The notes under the pieces were generated by a model, which did not search any database, was not told the DNA's origin, and worked only from the letters and a program-made list of their open reading frames with translations. Made by a program: the position numbers and the translations under genes. This document shows, in pieces, positions 26,265 to 34,180 of a DNA stretch of 64,000 nt; position 1 is the first letter of the stretch; every line of letters begins with the position of its first letter. Location of the stretch: positions 1-64,000 of the forward strand of contig JAGVMA010000046.1 of assembly GCA_020054095.1 (NCBI GenBank). Reading direction: 5' to 3'. The DNA comes from Bacteroidia bacterium (GTDB taxonomy: Bacteria > Bacteroidota > Bacteroidia > JADZBD01).

Positions 26265-27236
26265 TCAATCAAACGATTGCGAAGCTTTAGAGGAAAGTTC
26301 AATCAACTGCTGGTATTCGGCAGGAGTTAAATCGTTATAGTAATAATTAATGGGGTTAACTTTTTCTTTGTTTTTAATTACTTCGTAGTGCACGTGTGGT
26401 GCGGTAGATAATCCTGTGCTGCCTACGTAACCAATTATTTGTCCGCGTTTTACTTTTTGCCCCACAGTTACAGCAATTTTGCTCATGTGGCCATATAAAG
26501 TTTGGTAGCCGTAATTGTGATTAATAACCACATGGTTGCCATAACCTTGCGCTGTGGCATCGGCACGTTCAATAATGCCATCACCGGTGGCGTAAATAGG
26601 AGTTCCGGTGGGGCAGGCAAAATCCATTCCGGGATGAAATTCACTTGTTTTGTAAATAGGATGTGTGCGCCAGCCAAAACCACTAGGTGCATGGCGCAAT
26701 TGCTTGTTAGAAACCGGCTGTATGGCAGGAATAGAAGCTAACATCTTCTCTTTGTTTTTGGCAAGTTTACTCAATTCATCAAACGATTTGCTTTGGATAT
26801 ACATTTGCTTTGCAATGCGATCGAGTTTTTGAGCAGTTTCCACAATGATGTCAGAGTTTTTAAAACCTTCTAAATCTTTATACCTATCCACACCGCCAAA
26901 TCCGGCTTTGCGAATATTATCGGGTATTGGTTCCGATTCAAATACTACACGGTAAATATTGTCATCGCGGTTTTGCAAATCGCTTAGCACGATAGTCATG
27001 TTATCTAATCGCTTGCTCACAATTTCGAACTGAGTGCGAAGGTTTTCGATTTCGCGTTGTTGTATTTTTTCTTTTGGGCTGGTAAAGTAATTGTAGGCAA
27101 TAAAAATGGTAACGGCAGCAAATACGGTTCCGGTAGCAATATAGGATAGCGCACGCCACACATATTGTTTCACCGATTTTTCTACTTTTTCGTACGATAA
27201 GGTTTTAGTATTAAACCTGTATTTTATCTTCGACAT
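26265..27236 (-). CDS. M23 family metallopeptidase (membrane-anchored peptidoglycan endopeptidase)
   Basis: A 323-residue inner-membrane protein. A short cytoplasmic tail is followed by a transmembrane helix at about 31-50, a coiled coil at about 57-92 and a periplasmic LytM domain at about 185-300. The zinc ligands His201 and Asp205 (EFHPGMDF) and His283 in HVHYEV are present, with GYGNHVVINH between them, so it should be catalytically active against peptide cross-links in peptidoglycan. The layout matches the Bacteroidota M23 proteins thought to work in cell division or wall remodelling. A good promoter lies upstream at 27262-27293. The gene is followed by the DUF4411/ImmA pair. Confidence 0.92.
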   Translation of the reverse strand: MSKIKYRFNTKTLSYEKVEKSVKQYVWRALSYIATGTVFAAVTIFIAYNYFTSPKEKIQQREIENLRTQFEIVSKRLDNMTIVLSDLQNRDDNIYRVVFESEPIPDNIRKAGFGGVDRYKDLEGFKNSDIIVETAQKLDRIAKQMYIQSKSFDELSKLAKNKEKMLASIPAIQPVSNKQLRHAPSGFGWRTHPIYKTSEFHPGMDFACPTGTPIYATGDGIIERADATAQGYGNHVVINHNYGYQTLYGHMSKIAVTVGQKVKRGQIIGYVGSTGLSTAPHVHYEVIKNKEKVNPINYYYNDLTPAEYQQLIELSSKASQSFD

Positions 27237-27261
27237 TTATGCCGTTTATTTTTCGGAAGCC

Positions 27262-27293
27262 CAAATGTAGTAAATAGGAGCGCTAATTGCAAA
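27262..27293 (-). promoter_or_regulatory. Bacteroidota promoter with -33 TTTG and -7 TACATTTG
   Basis: On the minus strand TTTG (27293-27290) and TACATTTG (27269-27262) are separated by 20 bases, close to the TTTG-N19-TAnnTTTG consensus. The -7 box lies 25 bases before the M23 peptidase start. This is the best two-element promoter seen in the window. Confidence 0.7.
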
Positions 27294-27343
27294 GCCGTTT
27301 TGGCATTTAACATTTATTAACGAGCGGTGCTTTTAGCATGTAA

Positions 27344-27625
27344 TTATTGGATGCAGATTTTTAATTCATTTTTTATATCGGGTTCTTTTTCGCTGATGTT
27401 AAAAATTACACTCATTGCGAATGCGCGAATGGCAACCGCCTCATTTTCATTCATCAAAATTTTAAAACAGCTGTCGGTAGCTTTGCCTAAATGTTTTCGT
27501 GATATTTCTATCAACTGAATCGCACGCGATGACTTGCATTTATAAAAAAATGTCAGTATCAACTTGTTGGTACTATAGGACAATACAAAATAATTTGTTT
27601 TTGAGTACCACAACTTCTTTTTCAT
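27344..27625 (-). pseudogene. Possible remnant of a HEAT-like small protein
   Basis: A 93-codon open frame. Its C-terminal half (about residues 35-92, including KHLGKATDSCFKILMNENEA and FAMSVIFNISEKEPDIKNEL) resembles the end of a small HEAT-repeat-like protein common in Bacteroidota and often mislabelled adenylosuccinate lyase. Those proteins are about 170-200 residues. The first 34 codons here do not look like the family, and no ATG-started frame continues upstream, so the gene seems to have lost its N-terminal half. This identification is from memory of the family's C-terminal pattern and is tentative. It lies in an AT-rich, otherwise empty stretch. Confidence 0.4.
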
Positions 27626-27905
27626 TTAACCAATGGTTGAAAATTTGTTTACGGTCTTTAAAATCATTGATATAAAAAGATGAAAAAATCATGTTTTGGC
27701 AAAGTATATTATAAATACTTTTTTGAAATGCCGATATGTGTTTGTTCAATTTCTTGTATCATTCTATCCCAATACAATAGCGTCAGCGTATTTTTCTTAA
27801 TATAAAGAAACGATATGTGGCTATTAAGCAAATTATAGTGCCGCTCGTTAGATAGTATTTTTGTGAAAATATGGCAAGTAATATTATGAATTATTGTAAA
27901 AGAAA
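27626..27905. other. AT-rich interval with broken frames only
   Basis: About 280 bases between the HEAT-like remnant and the rpsA terminator. On the minus strand there are only short frames, including one of 37 codons beginning MIFSSFYINDFKDRK. These may be the decayed upstream part of the same gene, but I could not match them to a family. No RNA gene was seen. Confidence 0.4.
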
Positions 27906-27933
27906 AAACCTCTCCTTTTTAAGGGAGAGGTTT
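27906..27933 (-). terminator. Intrinsic terminator of rpsA
   Basis: A 10-bp perfect stem pairs AAACCTCTCC (27906-27915) with GGAGAGGTTT (27924-27933) across an 8-base loop. On the minus strand it is followed by a T-rich tract. It lies 25 bases past the rpsA stop. Confidence 0.85.
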
Positions 27934-27958
27934 CTTCAGGAAATTATCTTGAGATAAT

Positions 27959-29785
27959 TTATTCGTTACTTCCTGTGTTTTTTTCAGATTGCTCTAAATC
28001 TTTTTTCAAATCAGAAAGTGCGCTTAAATCGCCAAGTGTAGATTTCTCTGAACTATCTTTAAGTTTTTTTACAACTTTTTTGGTTTCGTTACGTTCAGAT
28101 TTTTTGTCAGCAGACTTTTCTGCTTTTTCTTTTTCTACTATTTCTTCGTGTAAGCGAGTGTGTGAAAGAACAATTCGTTTTTGTTCTTTACCGAACTCAA
28201 TTACTTTAAATGGTAGTTTCTCTTCTGCTTTTGCGCTTGTTCCATCTGCTTTAGCCAAATGACGGCTTGGGCAGAAACCCTCCACACCATATTGCAACGA
28301 TACAACTGCACCTTTTTCAAGCAAGTTTACAATTGTTCCATCATGAATTGATCCTACTGTGAAAATAGTTTCAAAAACATCCCATGGGTTATCTTCCATT
28401 TGTTTGTGGCCCAATGAAAGTCTGCGGTTTTGAACATCTACTTCTAAAACCACTACTTCCATTTTCTCACCAGTTTTGGTAAACTCAGAAGGATGTTTTA
28501 TTTTTTTGCTCCACGATAAATCGCTGATGTGTACTAAGCCATCAATGCCTTCTTCTAATTCTACAAATACTCCAAAATTAGTAAATGCACGAACTGTGCC
28601 TGTGTGCTTAGATCCTTTTGGATATTTTTCCATTATGCTCATCCAAGGATCGGGTGTAAGTTGTTTTATACCAAGCGACATCTTACGTTCTTCTCTGTCG
28701 AGTGTTAAAACTAACGCTTCCACTTCATCGCCCACTTTCAAGAAATCTTGTGCTGAGCGCATTTGTTGACTCCAACTCATCTCCGATACGTGCACTAATC
28801 CTTCGATACCTGTACCTACTTCAATAAATGCACCATAGTCAGCCAATACAACTACTTTGCCTTTTATTTTATCGCCCACTTTTAAGTCAGCGCTAAGAGC
28901 ATCCCATGGATGAGCAGAAAGTTGTTTTAATCCAAGTGCAATACGTTTTTTCTCGTTATCGAAATCAAGGATAACAACATTAATTTTTTCATCGAGCTTA
29001 ACAATTTCTTCCGGATGATTAATGCGACCCCAAGATAAATCGGTGATATGGATAAGTCCGTCAACGCCACCCAAATCAATAAACACACCATAAGAGGTGA
29101 TGTTTTTAACGGTGCCCTCAAGTACTTGTCCTTTTTCAAGTTTGCTGATGATTTCTTTTTTCTGTTGTTCAATCTCAGCTTCGATAAGTGCTTTGTGTGA
29201 TACAACTACGTTTTTAAACTCTTCGTTTATCTTCACCACTTTAAACTCCATCGTTTTGCCCACATACACATCGTAATCGCGTATTGGTTTCACATCAATT
29301 TGCGAACCCGGCAAGAACGATTCGATACCAAAAACATCCACAATCAATCCGCCTTTAGTGCGACATTTTACATAGCCCTTAATTACTTCATCAGTAGCTA
29401 ATGCTTCTTTCACTCGCTCCCACGATTTAGTTGCGCGTGCTTTTTTGTGTGATAAAACAAGTTGTCCTGTTTTATCTTCGCTGTTTTCAATAAACACTTC
29501 CACTGTATCGCCCAATTTTAAATCAGGGTTGTAGCGGAATTCTGATAATGATACAACTCCATCAGATTTGAATCCGATGTTTATCACTACTTCTTTACTG
29601 TTTTTAGAAACTACAGTTCCTTCAACCACATCATTGTTATTGATGGTTTTGATGGTTTTTCCGTAAAGTTCTTCCAGTTTTTCTTTTTCGGCTTTAGAGT
29701 AGTTCTCTTGTTTCTTACCGATTGCATTCCAATCGAAATTTTCGAGTGGGTTTACAGCATTTGCTGTTTCTTTTGTGTCTGCCAT
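27959..29785 (-). CDS. rpsA: 30S ribosomal protein S1
   Basis: A 608-residue protein made of repeated S1 (OB-fold) RNA-binding domains. It binds mRNA leaders and docks them on the 30S subunit. S1 repeats are clear, for example GQVLEGTVKNITSYGVFIDL, LKVGDKIKGKVVVLADYGAF and GSKHTGTVRAFTNFGVFVEL, each followed by a GLVHISDLSW-type strand. About six copies span the protein, with a charged Lys/Glu/Ser tail. The ATG at 29785 (MADTKETANAVNPLENFDW) is preferred to the GTG seven codons upstream. In Bacteroidota many mRNAs lack Shine-Dalgarno sites, so S1 is thought to be important in start selection. A strong terminator follows. Confidence 0.95.
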   Translation of the reverse strand: MADTKETANAVNPLENFDWNAIGKKQENYSKAEKEKLEELYGKTIKTINNNDVVEGTVVSKNSKEVVINIGFKSDGVVSLSEFRYNPDLKLGDTVEVFIENSEDKTGQLVLSHKKARATKSWERVKEALATDEVIKGYVKCRTKGGLIVDVFGIESFLPGSQIDVKPIRDYDVYVGKTMEFKVVKINEEFKNVVVSHKALIEAEIEQQKKEIISKLEKGQVLEGTVKNITSYGVFIDLGGVDGLIHITDLSWGRINHPEEIVKLDEKINVVILDFDNEKKRIALGLKQLSAHPWDALSADLKVGDKIKGKVVVLADYGAFIEVGTGIEGLVHVSEMSWSQQMRSAQDFLKVGDEVEALVLTLDREERKMSLGIKQLTPDPWMSIMEKYPKGSKHTGTVRAFTNFGVFVELEEGIDGLVHISDLSWSKKIKHPSEFTKTGEKMEVVVLEVDVQNRRLSLGHKQMEDNPWDVFETIFTVGSIHDGTIVNLLEKGAVVSLQYGVEGFCPSRHLAKADGTSAKAEEKLPFKVIEFGKEQKRIVLSHTRLHEEIVEKEKAEKSADKKSERNETKKVVKKLKDSSEKSTLGDLSALSDLKKDLEQSEKNTGSNE

Positions 29786-29940
29786 GTTAGTTTGGCTTTG
29801 TATCACATCAGGCGGCTGTGAGGGTTTTACGTTTTAGCACCTGCCTGCAGGCACTTTCTTAAGGACAGCGAAGATAATACTTTTTAGCAAACAGTTTAAA
29901 AGAAATTTGCCTCTATTTTTGGAGTCAAGAATCTATGCGT

Positions 29941-30987
29941 TTATCTGATTTTACTTAGCACATCCACAGTTTTGTTAAGCATGGCATCTGTAAAATCTAA
30001 ATGGGTTACCATCCGAACTGTTTGCTTGCCAAATGCGGCAACTTTTATTGATTGCTCGGCAAGTTTATTTACAAAATCGGCAGCTGTTATTCCGCTCTTT
30101 AAATTGAAAATAACAATATTGCTTTCCACCGGCAATATGCTTTCAATGTATTGTTGCTTGGCCAGACATTCTGCTAATTGGCCGGCTCGCTTGTGGTCAT
30201 CTTTTAACCGTAGAATATTATTTTCTAAAGCAAAAATTCCGGCTGCTGCAAGGTATCCGGCTTGGCGCATACCACCACCAAATACTTTTCTTACTCTGCG
30301 TGCTTGTTTTATAAATGCAGCATCGCCAAGTAAAACCGAACCAACGGGCGCGCCTAATCCTTTGCTCAAACATACAGATACCGAGCTAAACAATGAACCC
30401 ATTTTTGCAGCCGTTTTTTCTATTTCGGGTTGCGCATGGTTATCAGTTAATTTTATAATTGCATTGAAAATTCGTGCGCCATCTAAATGGTATTTTAGTT
30501 GATGTCGCGTGCAGACATCGGCAATTGCCTCCATTTCATTAATTGTATAATAGCTGCCACCTGCACGGTTACAAGTGTTTTCTATTGATACAAGAGATGT
30601 TTTAGTTAGCCAATCGTAATTGGGTTGTATGGCTTCATCCACTTCTTGCGCACTTATTTTTCCTGCTTTTCCGTTTAATAGTTTTGCTTGTACGCCTGAG
30701 TTAAAACTAATTCCACCAGTTTCGTAATTATAAATATGCGCAGTGGCATCGCAAATTAATTCATCACCGGGTTGCGTGTGCACCTTTATTGCTATTTGAT
30801 TTGTCATCGTTCCTGATGGGCAAAACAAACCTGCCTGCATCCCGAACATATTTGCCAATTTTTTTTCAAGTTCAATTACAGTTGGGTCTTCGGCAAAAAC
30901 ATCATCGCCCACATTGGCATTTTGCATCGCATTAAGCATTTCTTTACTTGGTCGTGTTACGGTATCGCTTCGCAAATCAATCAGCAT
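29941..30987 (-). CDS. ltaE: Low-specificity L-threonine aldolase (GntG-type PLP enzyme)
   Basis: A 348-residue PLP-dependent enzyme that cleaves L-threonine or L-allo-threonine to glycine and acetaldehyde. It starts with the family-typical MLIDLRSDTVTRPSKEMLNAM, split by a single change. It has FCPSGTMTNQIAIK (phosphate region), HLDGARIFNA and the PLP Lys209 in VCLSKGLGAPVGS. Length is normal. It lies divergently to a secreted subtilase, with only 45 bp between the starts, so promoter elements for both must overlap. It supplies glycine independently of the serine pathway encoded at 21-23 kb. Confidence 0.9.
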   Translation of the reverse strand: MLIDLRSDTVTRPSKEMLNAMQNANVGDDVFAEDPTVIELEKKLANMFGMQAGLFCPSGTMTNQIAIKVHTQPGDELICDATAHIYNYETGGISFNSGVQAKLLNGKAGKISAQEVDEAIQPNYDWLTKTSLVSIENTCNRAGGSYYTINEMEAIADVCTRHQLKYHLDGARIFNAIIKLTDNHAQPEIEKTAAKMGSLFSSVSVCLSKGLGAPVGSVLLGDAAFIKQARRVRKVFGGGMRQAGYLAAAGIFALENNILRLKDDHKRAGQLAECLAKQQYIESILPVESNIVIFNLKSGITAADFVNKLAEQSIKVAAFGKQTVRMVTHLDFTDAMLNKTVDVLSKIR

Positions 30988-31032
30988 ACTTTTTATGTTT
31001 ACATTTATGCGATTAAATTAATAATAAATCAA

Positions 31033-32637
31033 ATGTGCCGAATCATTCTTTTACTTTGTGCTTTGTTGCTAAGCGATGGTGCATTTAGCCAAAACAAGTA
31101 TTGGGTTTTTTTAAAAGATAAAAAAGGCAGCACATTTAATCCTTACGAGTATTTTGATAAGCTGGCCATAAAGCGAAGATTAAAGCAAGGGATTAATTTA
31201 TTTGATTCTACTGATTTTCCGCTTTGCGATGATTATGTGAAAAAAATAGCAGCGCTTGCTGATTCAGTTTCGTGGAGCACGCGGTGGTTTAACGCAATAG
31301 CTGTGTATGCCGATGAAGAAAAAATTAATACCATATCGCAATTGCCATTTGTGAAGCAAATAAAACCAATGGATAATTATTTTAAAACCGCTTCGTTAAA
31401 AAATATAAACACAGAATTATCGGATACTGATAAAGATTTGCTGAAAGGACAAATAAAAAGTTTGCAGGGCGATTTTTTCATTAATAATAAATACGATGCC
31501 AAGGGAATTAGAATTGCGATACTCGATGCCGGCTTTTCATATTCCGATAATTGCGATGCGCTCGATCATATTTATCTCCGCAAAGGTGTGATTGAAACGT
31601 ATGATTTTTATAAAAAGAGCAGTAACGTATATAAGCACGATACGCATGGCACACAAGTTTTTTGCTGCCTTGCCGGAATTTTTGATTCGGTAAATGTGGG
31701 TTTAGCTGCAGGTGCCGAATTTCTATTAGGCCGCACTGAAGATGCTATGAATGAACGAATGGCCGATGAAGAATATTGGCTTGCTGGATTGGAATGGGCA
31801 GATAAGATGGGTGCAAAAATTGTGAGCAGTTCACTTGGTCATGCTTGGTGGTTTTATTTTACCGAAAACATGGATGGAAAAACAAGTATTGTTTCGCGGG
31901 CTGCAAATATGGCTGCGCGCAAAGGAATGCTTGTGGTTACTGCAGCAGGTAACGAAGGCAATAATCCTAATTGGAAATATATATTAACTCCGGCTGATGC
32001 CGATAGCGCTTTATCTATTGGCGGCATTTCGCACAGCACGGGCATTCACATTGGTTTTAGTTCTTACGGCCCCACTGCTGATGGACGAATGAAACCCAAT
32101 GTGTGTGCTTATGGCGAAGTGCTTTCGTTTGATGATGAAGATGAGTTTGTGGAAGGAACATCCTTTGCATGCCCACTTGTAGCAGGTTTTGCAGCATGCG
32201 TGTGGCAAAAATTTCCTGATTACACTAATATGCAACTGTTTCATGAAATTGAAAAATCAGCATCGCTCTATCCTTATTATGATTACGCGCACGGCTTTGG
32301 TGTGCCACAGGCATCTTATTTTTTTGATAAAACAATGCAAATGCCCGATACCACTTTTGATTTTGAATTTAAAACAGGATGTGTAGAAATTATTGTACGC
32401 GAAAAATACATAAACGATAAATGCGCCAAAGCAGATATAATGTATGCGCATGTGGAAAACGAAAAAGGAAAATTAGTTGAATATTTTGTGTGGGAAGTAA
32501 CTGAGAAAAAAGTGAAAAGATTCTACCTTAATATTTCTAATTTCTTTGTTGATACAGATAAAGACCGAGATTTAAAAGAAGGTTATAAAGTAATGGTTTA
32601 CTACAAAGGATTTGTGAACACATATATAGTAAAGTAA
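31033..32637 (+). CDS. Secreted S8 family (subtilisin-like) serine peptidase
   Basis: A 534-residue exported protease from the ATG at 31033, which gives a clean signal peptide (MCRIILLLCALLLSDGAFSQ); the longer frame upstream would overlap ltaE. An N-terminal propeptide-like region (about 21-150) precedes the catalytic domain, with Asp165 in AILDAGFS, His205 in HDTHGTQV, oxyanion Asn307 in TAAGNEGNN and nucleophile Ser377 in EGTSFACPLVAG. The final 115 residues form a beta-rich domain that is not a recognisable type IX sorting signal. A beta-barrel gene starts one base past the stop, so the two are an operon and may be functionally linked. Confidence 0.92.
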   Translation: MCRIILLLCALLLSDGAFSQNKYWVFLKDKKGSTFNPYEYFDKLAIKRRLKQGINLFDSTDFPLCDDYVKKIAALADSVSWSTRWFNAIAVYADEEKINTISQLPFVKQIKPMDNYFKTASLKNINTELSDTDKDLLKGQIKSLQGDFFINNKYDAKGIRIAILDAGFSYSDNCDALDHIYLRKGVIETYDFYKKSSNVYKHDTHGTQVFCCLAGIFDSVNVGLAAGAEFLLGRTEDAMNERMADEEYWLAGLEWADKMGAKIVSSSLGHAWWFYFTENMDGKTSIVSRAANMAARKGMLVVTAAGNEGNNPNWKYILTPADADSALSIGGISHSTGIHIGFSSYGPTADGRMKPNVCAYGEVLSFDDEDEFVEGTSFACPLVAGFAACVWQKFPDYTNMQLFHEIEKSASLYPYYDYAHGFGVPQASYFFDKTMQMPDTTFDFEFKTGCVEIIVREKYINDKCAKADIMYAHVENEKGKLVEYFVWEVTEKKVKRFYLNISNFFVDTDKDRDLKEGYKVMVYYKGFVNTYIVK

Positions 32638-32638
32638 G

Positions 32639-33349
32639 ATGAAAAAAAACATTCTGTTCTTATTGATTTTTTTCACCGTTGCATCTTTCGGGCAGCGAAC
32701 ATTGTTAACCCAAAATGTGGACAGCAATTATAGCAAATCGAAATACGGACCAAATCGTTTTTTTTATTCCTATCAGTACATGGCAATTGGACAATATGTA
32801 AATACTGATACAGTTAAAGCGCCAAGCAAACAATCAATTGGTTTTAAATACGGAACCAAATTCAAATTTAAAATTTGCAATTACTATGCAATTGGCTTAG
32901 ATATTAATTACGATTACACGTCTTATAGAATAAGACAAGATTCTACTAAAATTTTACCCGATAGTAATTTGCATTTTCGTGAGCGGATAAGTTTCCAATC
33001 AATTAATGCAGCATTGTTTAACCGCTTTAACTTTAAAAAACGTGGCGACAGGTTAGGCACTTATCTCGATTTGGGTGCTTATTACGGCTGGCTTTACAGG
33101 GGCAATCATTTCACTAAAGATAAAAACCAATACAATTCACCGGGTTATTCTAAGTACACAATCGTTAGAAATAAAAAAGTATCGTACGTTAATAATTATA
33201 ATTACGGTTTTTTTGCACGGCTGGGTGGCGAATACCTTTCGCTCAATGTTAGCTATCGTTTTTCTGATTTGTTTGTAAAAAACTATATCGTTAACTACCC
33301 CGAATTACCACGCTTGTTTTTCGGACTCGAAATTCGCCTGGCGCAATAA
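32639..33349 (+). CDS. Outer membrane beta-barrel protein
   Basis: A 236-residue protein with a signal peptide (1-19, ending SFGQ) and alternating aromatic/polar strands typical of a small outer-membrane barrel, such as YGTKFKFKICNYYAIGLDIN and YGFFARLGGEYLSLNVSYRF. It ends RLFFGLEIRLAQ, a plausible C-terminal strand. No specific family is recognised. It starts one base after the subtilase stop, so it is presumably co-expressed with it. The convergent methyltransferase gene ends at the very next base after its stop codon. Confidence 0.8.
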   Translation: MKKNILFLLIFFTVASFGQRTLLTQNVDSNYSKSKYGPNRFFYSYQYMAIGQYVNTDTVKAPSKQSIGFKYGTKFKFKICNYYAIGLDINYDYTSYRIRQDSTKILPDSNLHFRERISFQSINAALFNRFNFKKRGDRLGTYLDLGAYYGWLYRGNHFTKDKNQYNSPGYSKYTIVRNKKVSYVNNYNYGFFARLGGEYLSLNVSYRFSDLFVKNYIVNYPELPRLFFGLEIRLAQ

Positions 33350-33991
33350 TTAAAGTTTACGCGCAATCATCAATCCATCTCTCACCGGAAGTAGTAAATT
33401 TTCTACTCGCTTGTCGGTATTTATTTTTTTGCTGTAATTGTAAATAGCTTTTGTATCCACATCCATTTTACTTTCGTTATCCAAAACTTTTCCGCTCCAC
33501 AAAACATTATCGGCAATAATAAAACCACCTTTATTTACTTTATCAAAAACCAAATCGTAATAATTGCTGTAGTTTTCTTTATCGGCATCAATAAACACAA
33601 TATCGAACATAGCATTAATTGAGGGGATCAACTGCATGGCATTGCCAATTCTGTAATCTACTTTTTTATCAATACCTGCCTTTGCAAAATAGCTGCGTAC
33701 CATTTTTTCTAATTCTTCATTGATATCAATGGTATAAAGTTTGCCATCATCTGCTAATCCCTCGGCAAGGCAAATTCCTGAATAGCCGGTATAAGTTCCT
33801 ATTTCTAAAATATTTTTTGGTCGAATCATTTTGCTGAGCATACTTAACACACGCCCCTGCAAATGCCCCGATAGCATGCGGGGCATCATTACTTTTGCAT
33901 ACGTTTCGCGGTTTAATTCTTTTAATATTTCGCTTTCGTCTTGTGAATGGGCTAAAGCGTATTCCTCAATTTGTGGGTTTAAAAAATCCAT
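33350..33991 (-). CDS. Class I SAM-dependent O-methyltransferase
   Basis: A 213-residue methyltransferase of the catechol/caffeoyl-CoA O-methyltransferase (MTF3) family. Motif I is ILEIGTYTGYSGICLAEGL, which binds S-adenosylmethionine. FDIVFIDADKENYSNYYD and GGFIIADNVLWSGKV supply the metal-binding acidic residues. The start at 33991 gives MDFLNPQIEEYALAHS, the usual N-terminus; a longer frame to 34018 is less likely. The substrate is unknown: family members methylate small phenolics and, in bacteria, sometimes tRNA (TrmR). It ends directly against the convergent barrel gene. Confidence 0.9.
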   Translation of the reverse strand: MDFLNPQIEEYALAHSQDESEILKELNRETYAKVMMPRMLSGHLQGRVLSMLSKMIRPKNILEIGTYTGYSGICLAEGLADDGKLYTIDINEELEKMVRSYFAKAGIDKKVDYRIGNAMQLIPSINAMFDIVFIDADKENYSNYYDLVFDKVNKGGFIIADNVLWSGKVLDNESKMDVDTKAIYNYSKKINTDKRVENLLLPVRDGLMIARKL

Positions 33992-34180
33992 ATCTGTATT
34001 TTTTGCGCTAAAATACATTTAATATTATCGCTAACACATAATTCCGATTTGCCTTTGTAAAAGGAGTAGTCAGGACAATTACTAATAAGTGCAAAGATGC
34101 GTTATTAACGATGTGCTGTTTAAAAGTGAATTAACGCACATTAAAATCAACATTCATTTTATTGAATTTAGTGCAGGTTT

